From: Rhabditophanes sp. KR3021
Taxonomy: Eukaryota > Nematoda > Chromadorea > Rhabditida > Alloionematidae
Reading direction: 5' to 3'
Length of the DNA stretch: 64,000 bases
Assembly (NCBI GenBank): GCA_963281155.1
Contig: CAUJLY010000001.1
Location: 248,001-312,000, forward strand
Shown: positions 1 to 9,129 of the stretch, in pieces
How positions within the stretch are numbered: position 1 is the first letter of the stretch
How the letters are laid out: each line of letters begins with the position of its first letter
The notes under the pieces: generated by a model
What the model was told of the DNA's origin: nothing
Database searches by the model: none
Seen by the model: the letters and a program-made list of their open reading frames with translations, nothing else
Program-made: the position numbers and the translations under genes

Positions 1-1170
1 AAGGGCACAATAATATAAATAACGTTGTATTTATTTATATTAATAAGTTATGATGCAAGTATTAGACAACTTTATGCAAACAAACAATTTAAGTATATTA
101 CGAACCAGAAACACGTAATTGGCTAAAGCAAAAGATTAAATCTTTGACGTTAGCTGGGGAGGATTGGTGAGAATGATTTGAATTAGGTAAATTATTTCTT
201 TATATAGGTTTTCCAAATAGGCAACCACACCTACTATTTAATAACAAGAATGCCTTCAGACGCCAATAAAACAAGGCTTGTTCGAACTTATTTAAACATG
301 AGAAAAAGATAGGACAGTATCAGAAAGGGATGTGAAAAAAGTTCCACTATCTACGCAATTCTACCAAAATACCTTACTTCCAAGTTGTAGATCCCAAAAA
401 GCCGAAAAGAAAAGAAGCGTGTCTATGTTTGTAGTGAAATGTTGATGAGAAAATATTGTAGTACCTTATCTATGATGTCGTAAAGTTCATAATATAGGCA
501 ATATTAAAGACAAATGTTGTAATAAAAATGCAACTTATCTTTACCAACTCCTCACTTGTAAATTGTTTTAATTGGACTGATATATGGCGATATTTGTTGA
601 TCATTTTATTAGATAAGGATTTAATAAAGTGTCCACAGATTGCCTACAACAAATATCTATTTAGCTTGATGATTGAGTTTGGCATAGTTCGCTGCTTTGA
701 CAGTAAATTAAAGGTGATAATAATTTGGGATTTAAATGTGACTGAATTTAAATGTCAGCTGATAATTGTAATATCACATGTGTGAATCAGTTGGTATAAA
801 TGATAGAAAATGATCATTGTCGGAGTTTTCAAATGCTAGGGGTTTATTTTTAAGAATATCTGTGTTGGTTCGAATGTTCAATTACCCAACTCGAATCGTG
901 TTTAAGTATTGTATGTACTTGACAACAGTTACATCATAATCTTTGTACCTGAATGTTGGTGTCTTGATTAAGAGGGACGTTAAATCCTTGTTTTGTTTGA
1001 TGTTAACGATTATTGTTTTTGATGTTTATAAAATTTGAATTTTTATGACGCAATTATAAAAGTTCCATACAATTGCATTTGTTTAGGTGCAATTACTAAT
1101 ACATCTAATTCCAATCTATTTCGTTGTCGTTTACATCTTTTGCATTTTTTAGTAATCCCTTTTATAATAG
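1..1170. other. Upstream non-coding region
   Basis: No gene is recognised here. Only short open frames occur, with no domain, no signal peptide and no plausible splice partners. The end of this stretch (TTTTATAATAG directly before the ATG at 1171) looks like a splice acceptor, either for trans-splicing of the PAQR gene or for an unseen upstream exon. Confidence 0.5.
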
Positions 1171-2381
1171 ATGAAACCAGGAATCAGCGTCGAAACCTTA
1201 ACAACACTCCTCTCCTCAGAGAAAGAAGAAGCAACCCAAGGTGAGGAAGAAGACGAATACGAGGAAATGATATTTTTGGAGAAGGAAAGAGCAATTGCTG
1301 AAGATTGTTTCTCTATTGATTCTTTTAATTCAAACTTCTCCGACAAAATAGACGAAGACATTTTGGAGACATTTAGAACAAAATCTCACAAAAACATCAA
1401 ATCATTCTTTGCTCTCTTTCCGAAGCTGATCCATTTTTCAGAGCTTCCACATTGGTTACAGGATAATGAGTTTATCAAGCATGGATACAGAGCCCCTGCC
1501 GAATCTCTAAAACAAGTTTGCTTGTCTTTAATTCAATTTCACAATGAATCTATCAATGTGTGGACACATATAGTTGGCTCACTTTCGTTCATAGCGATGG
1601 CAGTTTGGTTTATGACAAGACCATTTGTGGATGTTCCAGGAACTTCAAAATTAATATTTTTACCTTTCTTTGTCGGGGCGACGTTATGTATGGGTTGTTC
1701 AGCAGCCTTTCACTTAGTCTTTTTTAAATCCAAAGCTGTAGGAGCCTTTTTTGCTAAATTGGATTATTCAGGAATAGCCTTGTTAATTATAGGTATGTTC
1801 AGATGGTAAATATATGCTAATTAATTTGATTTAGGTTCCTTTATTCCTTGGATATATTATGCCTTCAATTGCTGGCCAAGTCTGATTAAATTTTATATGA
1901 TATCAATTATTGTGATGGGAGTTGCAGCTATCATAGTGTCGTTGTTTGAGAAATTTGCCCAACCAAAGTACAGGCCTTTGAGAGCAGGTATTTTTCTAGT
2001 AATGGGTCTTTCTGCAGTGGTGCCGGTAATTCATTTATTTTTTATTGAAGACTTGAAGATCATCATGGCTAAGGAGTTAATTATTTGGAATATTTTAATG
2101 GGTTCTTTGTATGTAATAGGAGCAGTCCAATACTCATTCAGATTCCCTGAACGATGTTTTCAAGGAAAGTTTGATTATTTGGTAGGTGAATATGGGGATC
2201 CTCAAGTAACATTTAATTTTAGTTTCACTCCCATCAATTCTTCCATATATTTGTAGTGGCAGCGGCGTTTATTCATTTTCACGGAATATGCAGAGTTGCG
2301 ATGATCCAAATGGAATCAGGCTCATGTCAAGAACAAGTAATTGAAAGCGGGAAAACATTATGGGTTACTTGGTTTGGTTAA
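1171..2381 (+). CDS. PAQR / adiponectin receptor-like seven-TM protein
   Basis: Three exons (1171-1792, 1835-2181, 2223-2381; introns of 42 and 41 nt) give about 375 aa. The N-terminus is acidic and cytosolic (about 100 aa), followed by the family hallmark HNESINVWTHIVG (res 124-136) and a seven-TM core. The putative zinc ligands of ADIPOR proteins are all present: Ser177 and His181 in CSAAFH, Asp198 in LDYSGIALL, and His327 and His331 in the exon-3 motif SHQFFHIFVVAAAFIHFHG. ADIPOR proteins are membrane ceramidase-like enzymes that control lipid composition; in C. elegans PAQR-1/PAQR-2 keep membranes fluid. Exon 3 runs into an apparent stop if the 41-nt intron is missed, so splice-unaware ORF calls truncate it. 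AATAAA lies at 2414. Orthology to PAQR-1 versus PAQR-2 is not resolved. Confidence 0.93.
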
Positions 2382-3686
2382 ATAGTGCCCAAATTCCTAT
2401 CAGGAATCTCTTTAATAAACAGATTATAAATGCTAAATTATTTTGTAGACCATAAACTCTTAGTGAATAAAATATTAACCACTTACTTGCTTATTCATAT
2501 TGAGTCAAAAGTTACTGACTTTCAAATATCATTCATTCTTTATAAAAAACTTTTACGTATCCAGAAGGAAAAGTTTAAAAGTGCAAAGCTCATTGAGACA
2601 AGAAATGTAATAGTCCTCAAATTATAAAAGACATTTTTATCCATATTTAAATTAATAACATTTAAAGTTTACACTCTCGATCTCCAATTAATTAGTGTTA
2701 TTCGTTGATACGATCCAAACTATGAAAAGTGTTACTTACATTTTAATTAAAAAAGTTTTATCAAAATGCATATTAAAGATTTAAAAGATTGTAGAACACA
2801 CAAAATGTAAAGTATTTTCAAAGAATCACCATACATAATCATTGAAGTGAGTGATCACTACAAATGGTGTGTTTTGATTTTGTGTGTTGTTTCAAAGACA
2901 ATTGGATAGTAACTTTGTGATTTATATTAAATTTTTTATTAGCAAAACAACGGTTTGAATTTAATAAAAGAGCGATGTTGTTTAAACTTTAACTTATTAA
3001 CACTTTTAAAACAAATGTAGATTATAAGTCGACGTGGAGTGGTCATTTAATTTTGTTGTGTGTAGTATGTGTGTATAAAATGACTCTTCATTTATAACCC
3101 AGTCACTCTGATATTTGGAAATGTTTAAATACAAATGATGGAGTAACCTATCCAAGACATTAGTTCTTAAAGCAACAGGCGTATGAAGATAAACACCTAG
3201 GCCTTTTTTTAGTCTTCGGGCAATGATAAAAAACAGGTAAATGGATCTTTTTCTGAGTCAGAGGTTGTTTAAAATATAAAGTTTAAATTGAGATGACCTC
3301 AAAATATAAAATAACAAAGTACTTCGACCACATGCGGACAATTCTCAAAATGTAACCTTTGCTGGATTAATTCACTTTAATTAGGGAACCAACAATATAA
3401 TATCGTTTACTTCCACATTAAAACACAAAACAGCTTACATATTAAAATATTCCAAATACACTTCATTCCAACAGTTGTGTCAAGATGTCAAGATCAAAGC
3501 CATTTCAAAAAGACACATCGAATACAATCATGAACTAATCACCATTCAAATTTCTACAACGCATCACCCCCATTTTGTTGTTATTCAGTTCTTAAGCAGA
3601 ACATTGAAACATTGATTTATGCTAATTGACTTCCCTGCTTCACTCTAACTTACGATTATTTTGCTGTTTCTTGTTATTTTCAAAGT
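2382..3686. other. Intergenic region between PAQR and HMG-CoA synthase
   Basis: Past the poly(A) signal near 2414 there is A+T-rich DNA without a supportable gene. A 65-aa open frame at 2430-2627 has no features and lies in the probable 3' flank. The last few hundred bases presumably carry the HMG-CoA synthase promoter, but no specific element is recognised. Confidence 0.5.
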
Positions 3687-5198
3687 ATGAGTGACGCCAT
3701 CAATGTTGGTATTCGGGCTCTTGAATTATATTTTCCTAAGAATTTTGTTGATCAAACTGAATTTGAAAAGGTTAGTTGGGAGTTAATGTGATATTTGACA
3801 TCCTTTTTATAGTTCAATGGAGAAACAAATCCTGGAAAATACACGATCGGATTCGGCCAGCTTAAGATGGGATTTTATTGTGATCATGAAGATATTAATT
3901 CGATCTGTTTGACCGTTACTAATAATTTGTTGGAGAAAAATGAGGTAATTTGGTGGTAGTTGGTTATTTGTTAGATATTTTTTAGATTGACAAGAATTCA
4001 ATTGGCTTTTTGGCTGTTGGAACTGAGACAATAATCGACAAGAGCAAAAGTGTAAAGACAGTTTTGATGAGATTGTTTGGTGAGAACACTGACATTGAAG
4101 GTGTTGATGTGAAGAATGCTTGCTATGGAGGAACTCAAGCTTTGTTCCACGCCGTTGACTGGGTTAGAGCTAACTGGGAAAGTGAAAGTAACTTTTATAA
4201 TTCAAACTCACTTATTAACATCCTTTTGTTTAGAACGTTATGCAATTGCTGTCATGGCCGACATCGCTATCTATGCCAACGGGCCAGCCAGACCAACAGG
4301 AGGAGCGGGAGCTTTTGCTGTCTTGATTGGTCCGGATGCACCTTTTGTTGTTGAAAAAGGGTTGAGGGCAACTTTTATGGAAGACGTGTATGACTTTTAC
4401 AAGCCTATCGGTGGTGTTGCTTCTGACTTTCCAGTTGTGAATGGCCCACTAAGCTTGAGTGCATACTCCAAAGCTCTCAAAAATACTTATAAAAAGTATC
4501 AGGAAAAAGCGAAGCGCATCATCAAAGAAGATGTTTCATTGGACTCTTTCGATTCTGTCATGTTCCATTCACCTTTTGTTAGATCAGTTCAAAAGAATTT
4601 AGGATTGCTAGCTTACTCAGATTATTTGAATGGAAAAACAAACAAATTAGTTGACCCTCAAAACTTTTCCCAATTTACAAAAATGTCCGATCAAGACCTT
4701 CATGGAAATGCCAATTTCACCAAGGTTTCCCTAGCCTCCAGCATCAATCTATGGCAAGAAAAAACTGCCCCAAACACTTGCTTCAACCAATTGATCGGAA
4801 ACATGTACACTCCATCATTGTATGGTCAACTTGTTTCTAGAATAGGACGCATCGAAGGCCCCCTCCAACACAACTTAAGATTTTTGCTGTTTTCATACGG
4901 AAGTGGGTGCGCTAGTACAATGTTCAGTATGATAAGCAATACTTGTGCCGACAAAGAAATCTTAGAAAAAATGAAAGCTTCCTGTCAAGATGCTGTTAAA
5001 AGACTTGATCAGCGAACTAAAGTCTCTCCAGAAGTATACACTCAAAAATTGGATGAAAGAGATATCCTCAATCAAGGAATCTTACCTTACGTACCAAAGT
5101 CTGTCAACAATGAACAGTTAACTAATTTGTTTCCAGGTACTTTTTATTTAACTGATGTTGATGCTAAATTCAGAAGGTCATACGCTTTCCATTCCTAA
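3687..5198 (+). CDS. hmgs-1: Hydroxymethylglutaryl-CoA synthase
   Basis: Four exons (3687-3770, 3813-3944, 3986-4187, 4234-5198) encode about 460 aa. The enzyme condenses acetyl-CoA with acetoacetyl-CoA to HMG-CoA, the step before HMG-CoA reductase in the mevalonate pathway. The catalytic residues are visible: Glu86 in [14 protein letters not shown], nucleophile Cys118 in [10 protein letters not shown], and the His of MFHSPF. The C-terminus [20 protein letters not shown] is the usual family end. The third donor is ambiguous: GT at 4188 or at 4182 both keep frame, giving WESEKRYA or WEKRYA. No mitochondrial presequence is visible, so a cytosolic form is inferred. Exon 4 contains an internal in-frame Met that could mislead gene finders. 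Confidence 0.95.
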
Positions 5199-5778
5199 AT
5201 AATAGTTGAAAATATTTATTGGCATAATTTATTGTCGTTTTTTGTTAAAGGAAATAATGGATGTTGTTATATCAATTTATTATTGCTCATTTTTAATGTT
5301 AATGACTAAAATTATAGTTTTGATGATTCATTCTTGCTTGTTTCTCTATTATTTACAACATATAAACACAAATCATTTTTAAAAGTGTGATGTTTTATTT
5401 TAAAATGATATCTGATAGTTCGTGTGGTGTTTATGTTGATTAGAAAGATCGAGAATACAAAAGTTTATTCAGCTTGATACATTCGACGACTTGTTGCTAT
5501 TTTATGTACTTTGCATGGAGTTGGAATGGTTATAAGGCATTTGTGGTATTAAATAAGCCACTTACATTAGATTCACTTATGGTGTGGGTGAATTTTAGAA
5601 TTAGGAAAGGATTCAAATATATTAGAAGTGTTGAATGAGTACGATGGATGTGCAGGAAGGTTGTAACGAATGTTAGAATATTCTGATCCATTATCAGTAT
5701 CGAAATAGTCGTTAATCAATACTAATTATATGTACGAAGAAGGGTAATAAGTTTTATTTAATGTATCAAATAACGTAA
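5199..5778. other. Convergent intergenic gap
   Basis: Lies between the 3' ends of HMG-CoA synthase (+) and the nucleoredoxin-like gene (-). No open frame or RNA gene is recognised. Confidence 0.5.
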
Positions 5779-6323
5779 TTATTGTGCCAATTTTTTCCAT
5801 TCTTCAAACAATTCATCTAAATTACCATTATCATCTACTGCCGAAGCAAGTGGAGTTCTGGCATCATCGACAACAATCGTGCCATCATGACTAACAATCA
5901 TAAATTGAGGGATTGTTGAAAAGCCTATTTGAGTTCTTAATTCCTTTGACCATTCTGGATTGTAATCAACAGCCAGCCATTCACCCATCTTTTCATTAAA
6001 ATATTGAACATAGGCATCTTTTGAACGGTCATGACTAATAAAAATGACTTCGAATTGATGGATTGAAGCGTTGACATGTTGATAAAAAGTCTGAATTAGT
6101 TAATAATAGTTTTTAATTTGATATTACCTTTAGTTTAGGCGTAAACATTTGACAAGGGTTACAATAGGCACCTGAAAAGTATAGGGCAATCACTTTTCCC
6201 TTTAAAACATCCTTTCCAACTCCAACTTCCTCATTCCCTTTCTTAAATAAAGGTGTTTGGGTGATGAGTTTTTGAACTAAATCACTTATCAAAATAATGT
6301 CAATTTAAACACTTACCATTCAT
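5779..6323 (-). CDS. Nucleoredoxin/tryparedoxin-like thioredoxin-fold protein, CNPC active site
   Basis: Three exons on the minus strand: 6317-6323 (only 7 nt, MN plus one base), 6128-6276 and 5779-6090, with introns of 40 and 37 nt; about 155 aa. The thioredoxin fold is recognised from ALYFSGAYCNPCQMFTPKL (res 33-51), then EVIFISHDRS and FSTIPQFMIV with the cis-Pro, as in nucleoredoxin and tryparedoxin. The active site is Cys41-Asn-Pro-Cys44, where these families normally have WCPPC, so both the Trp and the first Pro are replaced. A TTTTTAG site two bases before the ATG fits trans-splicing. It is probably a cytosolic disulfide reductase; its substrate is unknown. Confidence 0.88.
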
Positions 6324-6651
6324 TTCTAAAAATTATACAAGCAATCTAAAAGTATTAAAATTAATTATTGTAAGCAGTTCTTTTTATACGATGTAAATGT
6401 GATCAAATCAATTGCTTTATCAGTATGTATTTATACAACGATTATGATATCAACGAATAATTTAAATGTCAAACACGAAACAATTGCTGGTTTAAATTAC
6501 AATTTTATCAATACTTTTGTATTCTTTTTGGCCAGTGTTTGTAATCTTTTTGTTGTGATGTATTATTGTTTATGTGAAAAAAGATTAAAAGTGACCTTAT
6601 TTAAAAATAAGATTTCAAAAGGTATGTTATTTATGGTATTTTTGAAATTAA
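6324..6651. other. Gap with a hydrophobic open frame of unclear status
   Basis: On the plus strand, from an ATG at 6448, a frame encodes one membrane-spanning stretch (FINTFVFFLASVCNLFVVMYY) followed by basic residues, then a GTATGT donor-like site near 6621. It resembles TM1 of a serpentine receptor, but no further exons were found before the opposite-strand receptor pseudogene. It could be a receptor fragment or chance. Confidence 0.25.
6326..6334 (-). promoter_or_regulatory. Probable trans-splice acceptor of the nucleoredoxin-like gene
   Basis: On the minus strand the sequence reads AATTTTTAG and is followed after AA by the ATG of the 7-nt first coding exon. An acceptor this close to a start, with no room for an upstream coding exon, is typical of nematode spliced-leader addition. 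Similar sites lie before ric-8 (9111-9116), the gene at 48462 (48441-48448), the zinc-finger gene (60141-60145) and the ric-8-nested gene (about 11207). Confidence 0.5.
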
Positions 6652-7590
6652 TTAATTTGAAGCAGTTTCTTTGATTTCAAATCTTTTCCTGATAAACTTT
6701 CTGATGCTGTTTAATAAGGCAAGAAAACGTTTTCTAAATTGACTGTTAAAAATAATACAAATCAAAGGAGCAGAGATCAAAAACATTTGACTGGACAGAT
6801 TTTTAATAATCCTAAAGTAATAGGATACTTATCTTTTGCTTGCTGTCAATTATACCAGTATATAATTTGACACAGCCAGCTGCTATCATAGTCGTTGAAA
6901 TTATTAATCCTTGAGTGATTAAAGCTATTTCATATTTGCTTGTTTGAAAAGGGTGGTTTAAGGAAATAGATTCAAGTGGAGTTGTGACCACTTCTGCCGG
7001 TGTTGGATGTAACTGCTTTCTGATGATGTAATAAATGATTGTATAAAATGAAATGACAAATATCGGCAAAATTACTGAAATCAAGCTCATTGAATTTAGA
7101 TAAAAATGCATGATTCCTGTATCTTCTATTCCAAGATTAGTTAAAACTACACCAACTTCATCAATAACTCTCTCAACACCCAAACCTAAACGGCTACAAC
7201 TAGTAGAAAAACAAATAAAATAGCTCCATCAGTTGGAATCTTTTGAAATTGGATAACAATTTTAAACAATAATGAATCATCATAAGTATGGACGGCAGGA
7301 TTGTTTATAGTGGATCTAGTGAGCATCAAGCATACTGGAACAATTACAAACAGATAAGTTGACTGAACAAAAATATCACATATTGCTATTTGCAACATGA
7401 GTATATACAGTTCATTTTGTCTGAATTCTTTCCAATTGACGATCATTGTTCAAATTATCAAAATTCCCATACAGATCTCATAAACTGATAAAATCAAGCA
7501 ACAAATACCTAGGAAATGATGGCAAATGATGATTTCGGGAGTGAAATCAGCAATTGGATTAAAATGGCCAGTAATATTCAAAAAGTTCAT
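6652..7590 (-). pseudogene. Nematode serpentine chemoreceptor-like pseudogene
   Basis: Reading the minus strand from an ATG at 7590 (N-glycosylation site NIT near the N-terminus) gives most of a seven-TM receptor: TM1 FLGICCLILSVYEICMGILII, TM2 YILMLQIAICDIFVQ, TM3 ILFVFLLVVAV, then VERVIDEV, TM5 SVILPIFVISFYTIIYYIIRK, TM6 ALITQGLIISTTMIAAG and TM7 FLISAPLICIIFNSQFRKRF with a basic tail ending at 6652. The frame is broken three times: an in-frame TGA at 7450-7452 after TM1, a frameshift after TM3 near 7190, and another before TM7 near 6825. Introns with compatible phase were sought at each break and not found. The exact family is unresolved. If there are sequencing errors it could be an intact gene, but three lesions argue against that. 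Confidence 0.7.
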
Positions 7591-7796
7591 TTTAGAAGCT
7601 TAAAAGAATAGGGAATGAAGAGGTTAAAGTATATTTTTAATGTTTTTACCTCAACACCACTTCGATGATTTATTAATAATGAGAGAAATTAATTGGATTG
7701 AATGTTGTCACGGAATAGAGGCATAAAACGCTTTTAGAAAGATTACATTTTATTGGATACAAGAATAATTGTTACAAAATATTAGGGAAAATGCAT

Positions 7797-8072
7797 TTAG
7801 CAATGGTGATGGTGGTGATGCCCATGGTGGTGATGATAGCCTTCGTAATAAACATTTGGATAACCGCCGTAATAGCCACCATTGTACATGCCTCCGTATC
7901 CATATCCTCCATATCCACCATAACCACCATATCCCATTGGCATAGTTGGAACTGGGACGGGAACTGGAACAGGTACTGGCACTTCCATTGGAACTACAGC
8001 TGGCATAATAGGCGCCATAGGAGCTCCCATTGGAGGGTAGCCGTAAGCTGGTGGGAATTCTCTGCGATCCAT
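7797..8072 (-). CDS. Gly/Tyr-rich protein with Pro-Val repeat and polyhistidine C-terminus
   Basis: A single-exon frame of 91 aa. Order: a short charged N-terminus (MDRREFPPAYGYPP), a Pro/Met/Ala segment, an uninterrupted VPVPVPVPVP tract (res about 32-42), a GYGGYGGYGGYGYGG block and an ending of HHHHGHHHHHHC. There is no signal peptide. GGY-type repeats occur in nematode low-complexity, cuticle-related and antimicrobial-like peptides, but this N-terminus is not secretory, so the role is not assigned. The His tail with terminal Cys could bind Zn, Cu or Ni (inference). A TATAAAA box lies about 80 bp upstream. The opposite-strand frame covering the same bases is a shadow created by the repeat. 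Confidence 0.7.
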   Translation of the reverse strand: MDRREFPPAYGYPPMGAPMAPIMPAVVPMEVPVPVPVPVPVPTMPMGYGGYGGYGGYGYGGMYNGGYYGGYPNVYYEGYHHHHGHHHHHHC

Positions 8073-8149
8073 TCTATTGTAAATGTTTGCTGTGGTATTA
8101 GATTTGAATAAATATCAAACGAATGATCTTTCTGTCAAAAACTATGTGC

Positions 8150-8156
8150 TTTTATA
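8150..8156 (-). promoter_or_regulatory. TATA box of the Gly/Tyr/His-rich gene
   Basis: Minus-strand TATAAAA in the context CCTTATAAAAGCAC, about 78-84 bp before the ATG at 8072, leaving room for a short 5' UTR. TATA boxes are usual on strongly expressed, tissue-specific nematode genes. Confidence 0.5.
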
Positions 8157-9129
8157 AGGTGATATTTACTTAATCAATTTTGTCTCGCTATTAAAATCGT
8201 CATCAACAATGATAAGAGGCGCATCTATTTACCTTGTGAGTCACATTTATATGATGCAAGATGCTTATTAGACTTATTTCATGGATGATGAAGATCTATT
8301 AGTGTCGACACACGTGTGAGGATGAGTATGAACTTTTGAAATATTAATGTATTTTTATCTCTTTTAAAACATTGTTTGATTCGAATAAAATAATTTCAAC
8401 AGGTAATTTTTAAGTATCAAATGATCTCTTAACTTTTTAGTATCATCTTTATTGTCCATATTTAAGAATTTATTCGATCAAATATTACAAACCAAACTGA
8501 TAATTGTGTCTCAAACTTCCATTTGCGTACACCAAATGAAATAGAGAAATGAAAGACAAACAATTTACGTCACAAACCAATTTTCTCCTCCAATTATTTC
8601 CCCAACAAACCGTTGCCCTAACAAACATAGTACTATCTAATGTGAAGGCACTATTTAATAAGCGTAAATTATTTATAAGCGCAATGATGTTGCCAAAAAT
8701 GATGTTTACATGTTTAAACTAACTCTTTTACTTGATGAAGAGTGGTTGGAAATATATTTTGTATATTTTGTTAAATAAATTAGTTAAATTTAAGCTTTAT
8801 TTTGCTGGTTTCTTAGTAAGCTTTTGACGTATAAGTTGGATTTTTATGTGGCATTAAAGAAATTTATCTATGTCATGAAATATTATATTTTTTAAACTTT
8901 CTCAATCATAATAAATAAAATAAGTTGTTTTGAGCGTTTAAGTTGGCCATATTTACAATAACACCATCCACATATTCTTTTAAATGGAAAGTTTATGGAA
9001 GGAAGTTATATTGTTTACCAACTGAGTTAAATTCTCTTATAAACCCAATAACAAACTTAGACGTCTTTATATGTTTATGCTTTTGCGTGCTTGTAATCAA
9101 TTCACTTTATTTATAGATATTTATTCACT
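8157..9129. other. Divergent intergenic region
   Basis: Non-coding, very A+T-rich DNA between the divergent Gly/Tyr/His-rich gene and ric-8. Nothing was recognised apart from the TTTATAG acceptor at 9111-9116, 13 nt before the ric-8 ATG. Confidence 0.5.

Noticed and set aside
528..785. 85-codon open frame
   Set aside because: No domain, signal or splice partner; frames of this length occur by chance in this A+T-rich DNA.
873..900. Spliced-leader RNA-like string (AATTACCCAACTCGAA)
   Set aside because: It matches only about 10 bases of nematode SL1 and then diverges; no donor site, Sm site or snRNA-like fold follows.
4116..4200. Alternative in-frame Met within the HMG-CoA synthase region in another frame
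   Set aside because: It reads into the 46-nt intron; the conserved catalytic Cys lies in the other frame.
7791..8111. Plus-strand frame rich in His/Trp opposite the Gly/Tyr-rich gene
   Set aside because: Pure antisense shadow of the repeat; the minus-strand reading has a TATA box and better composition.
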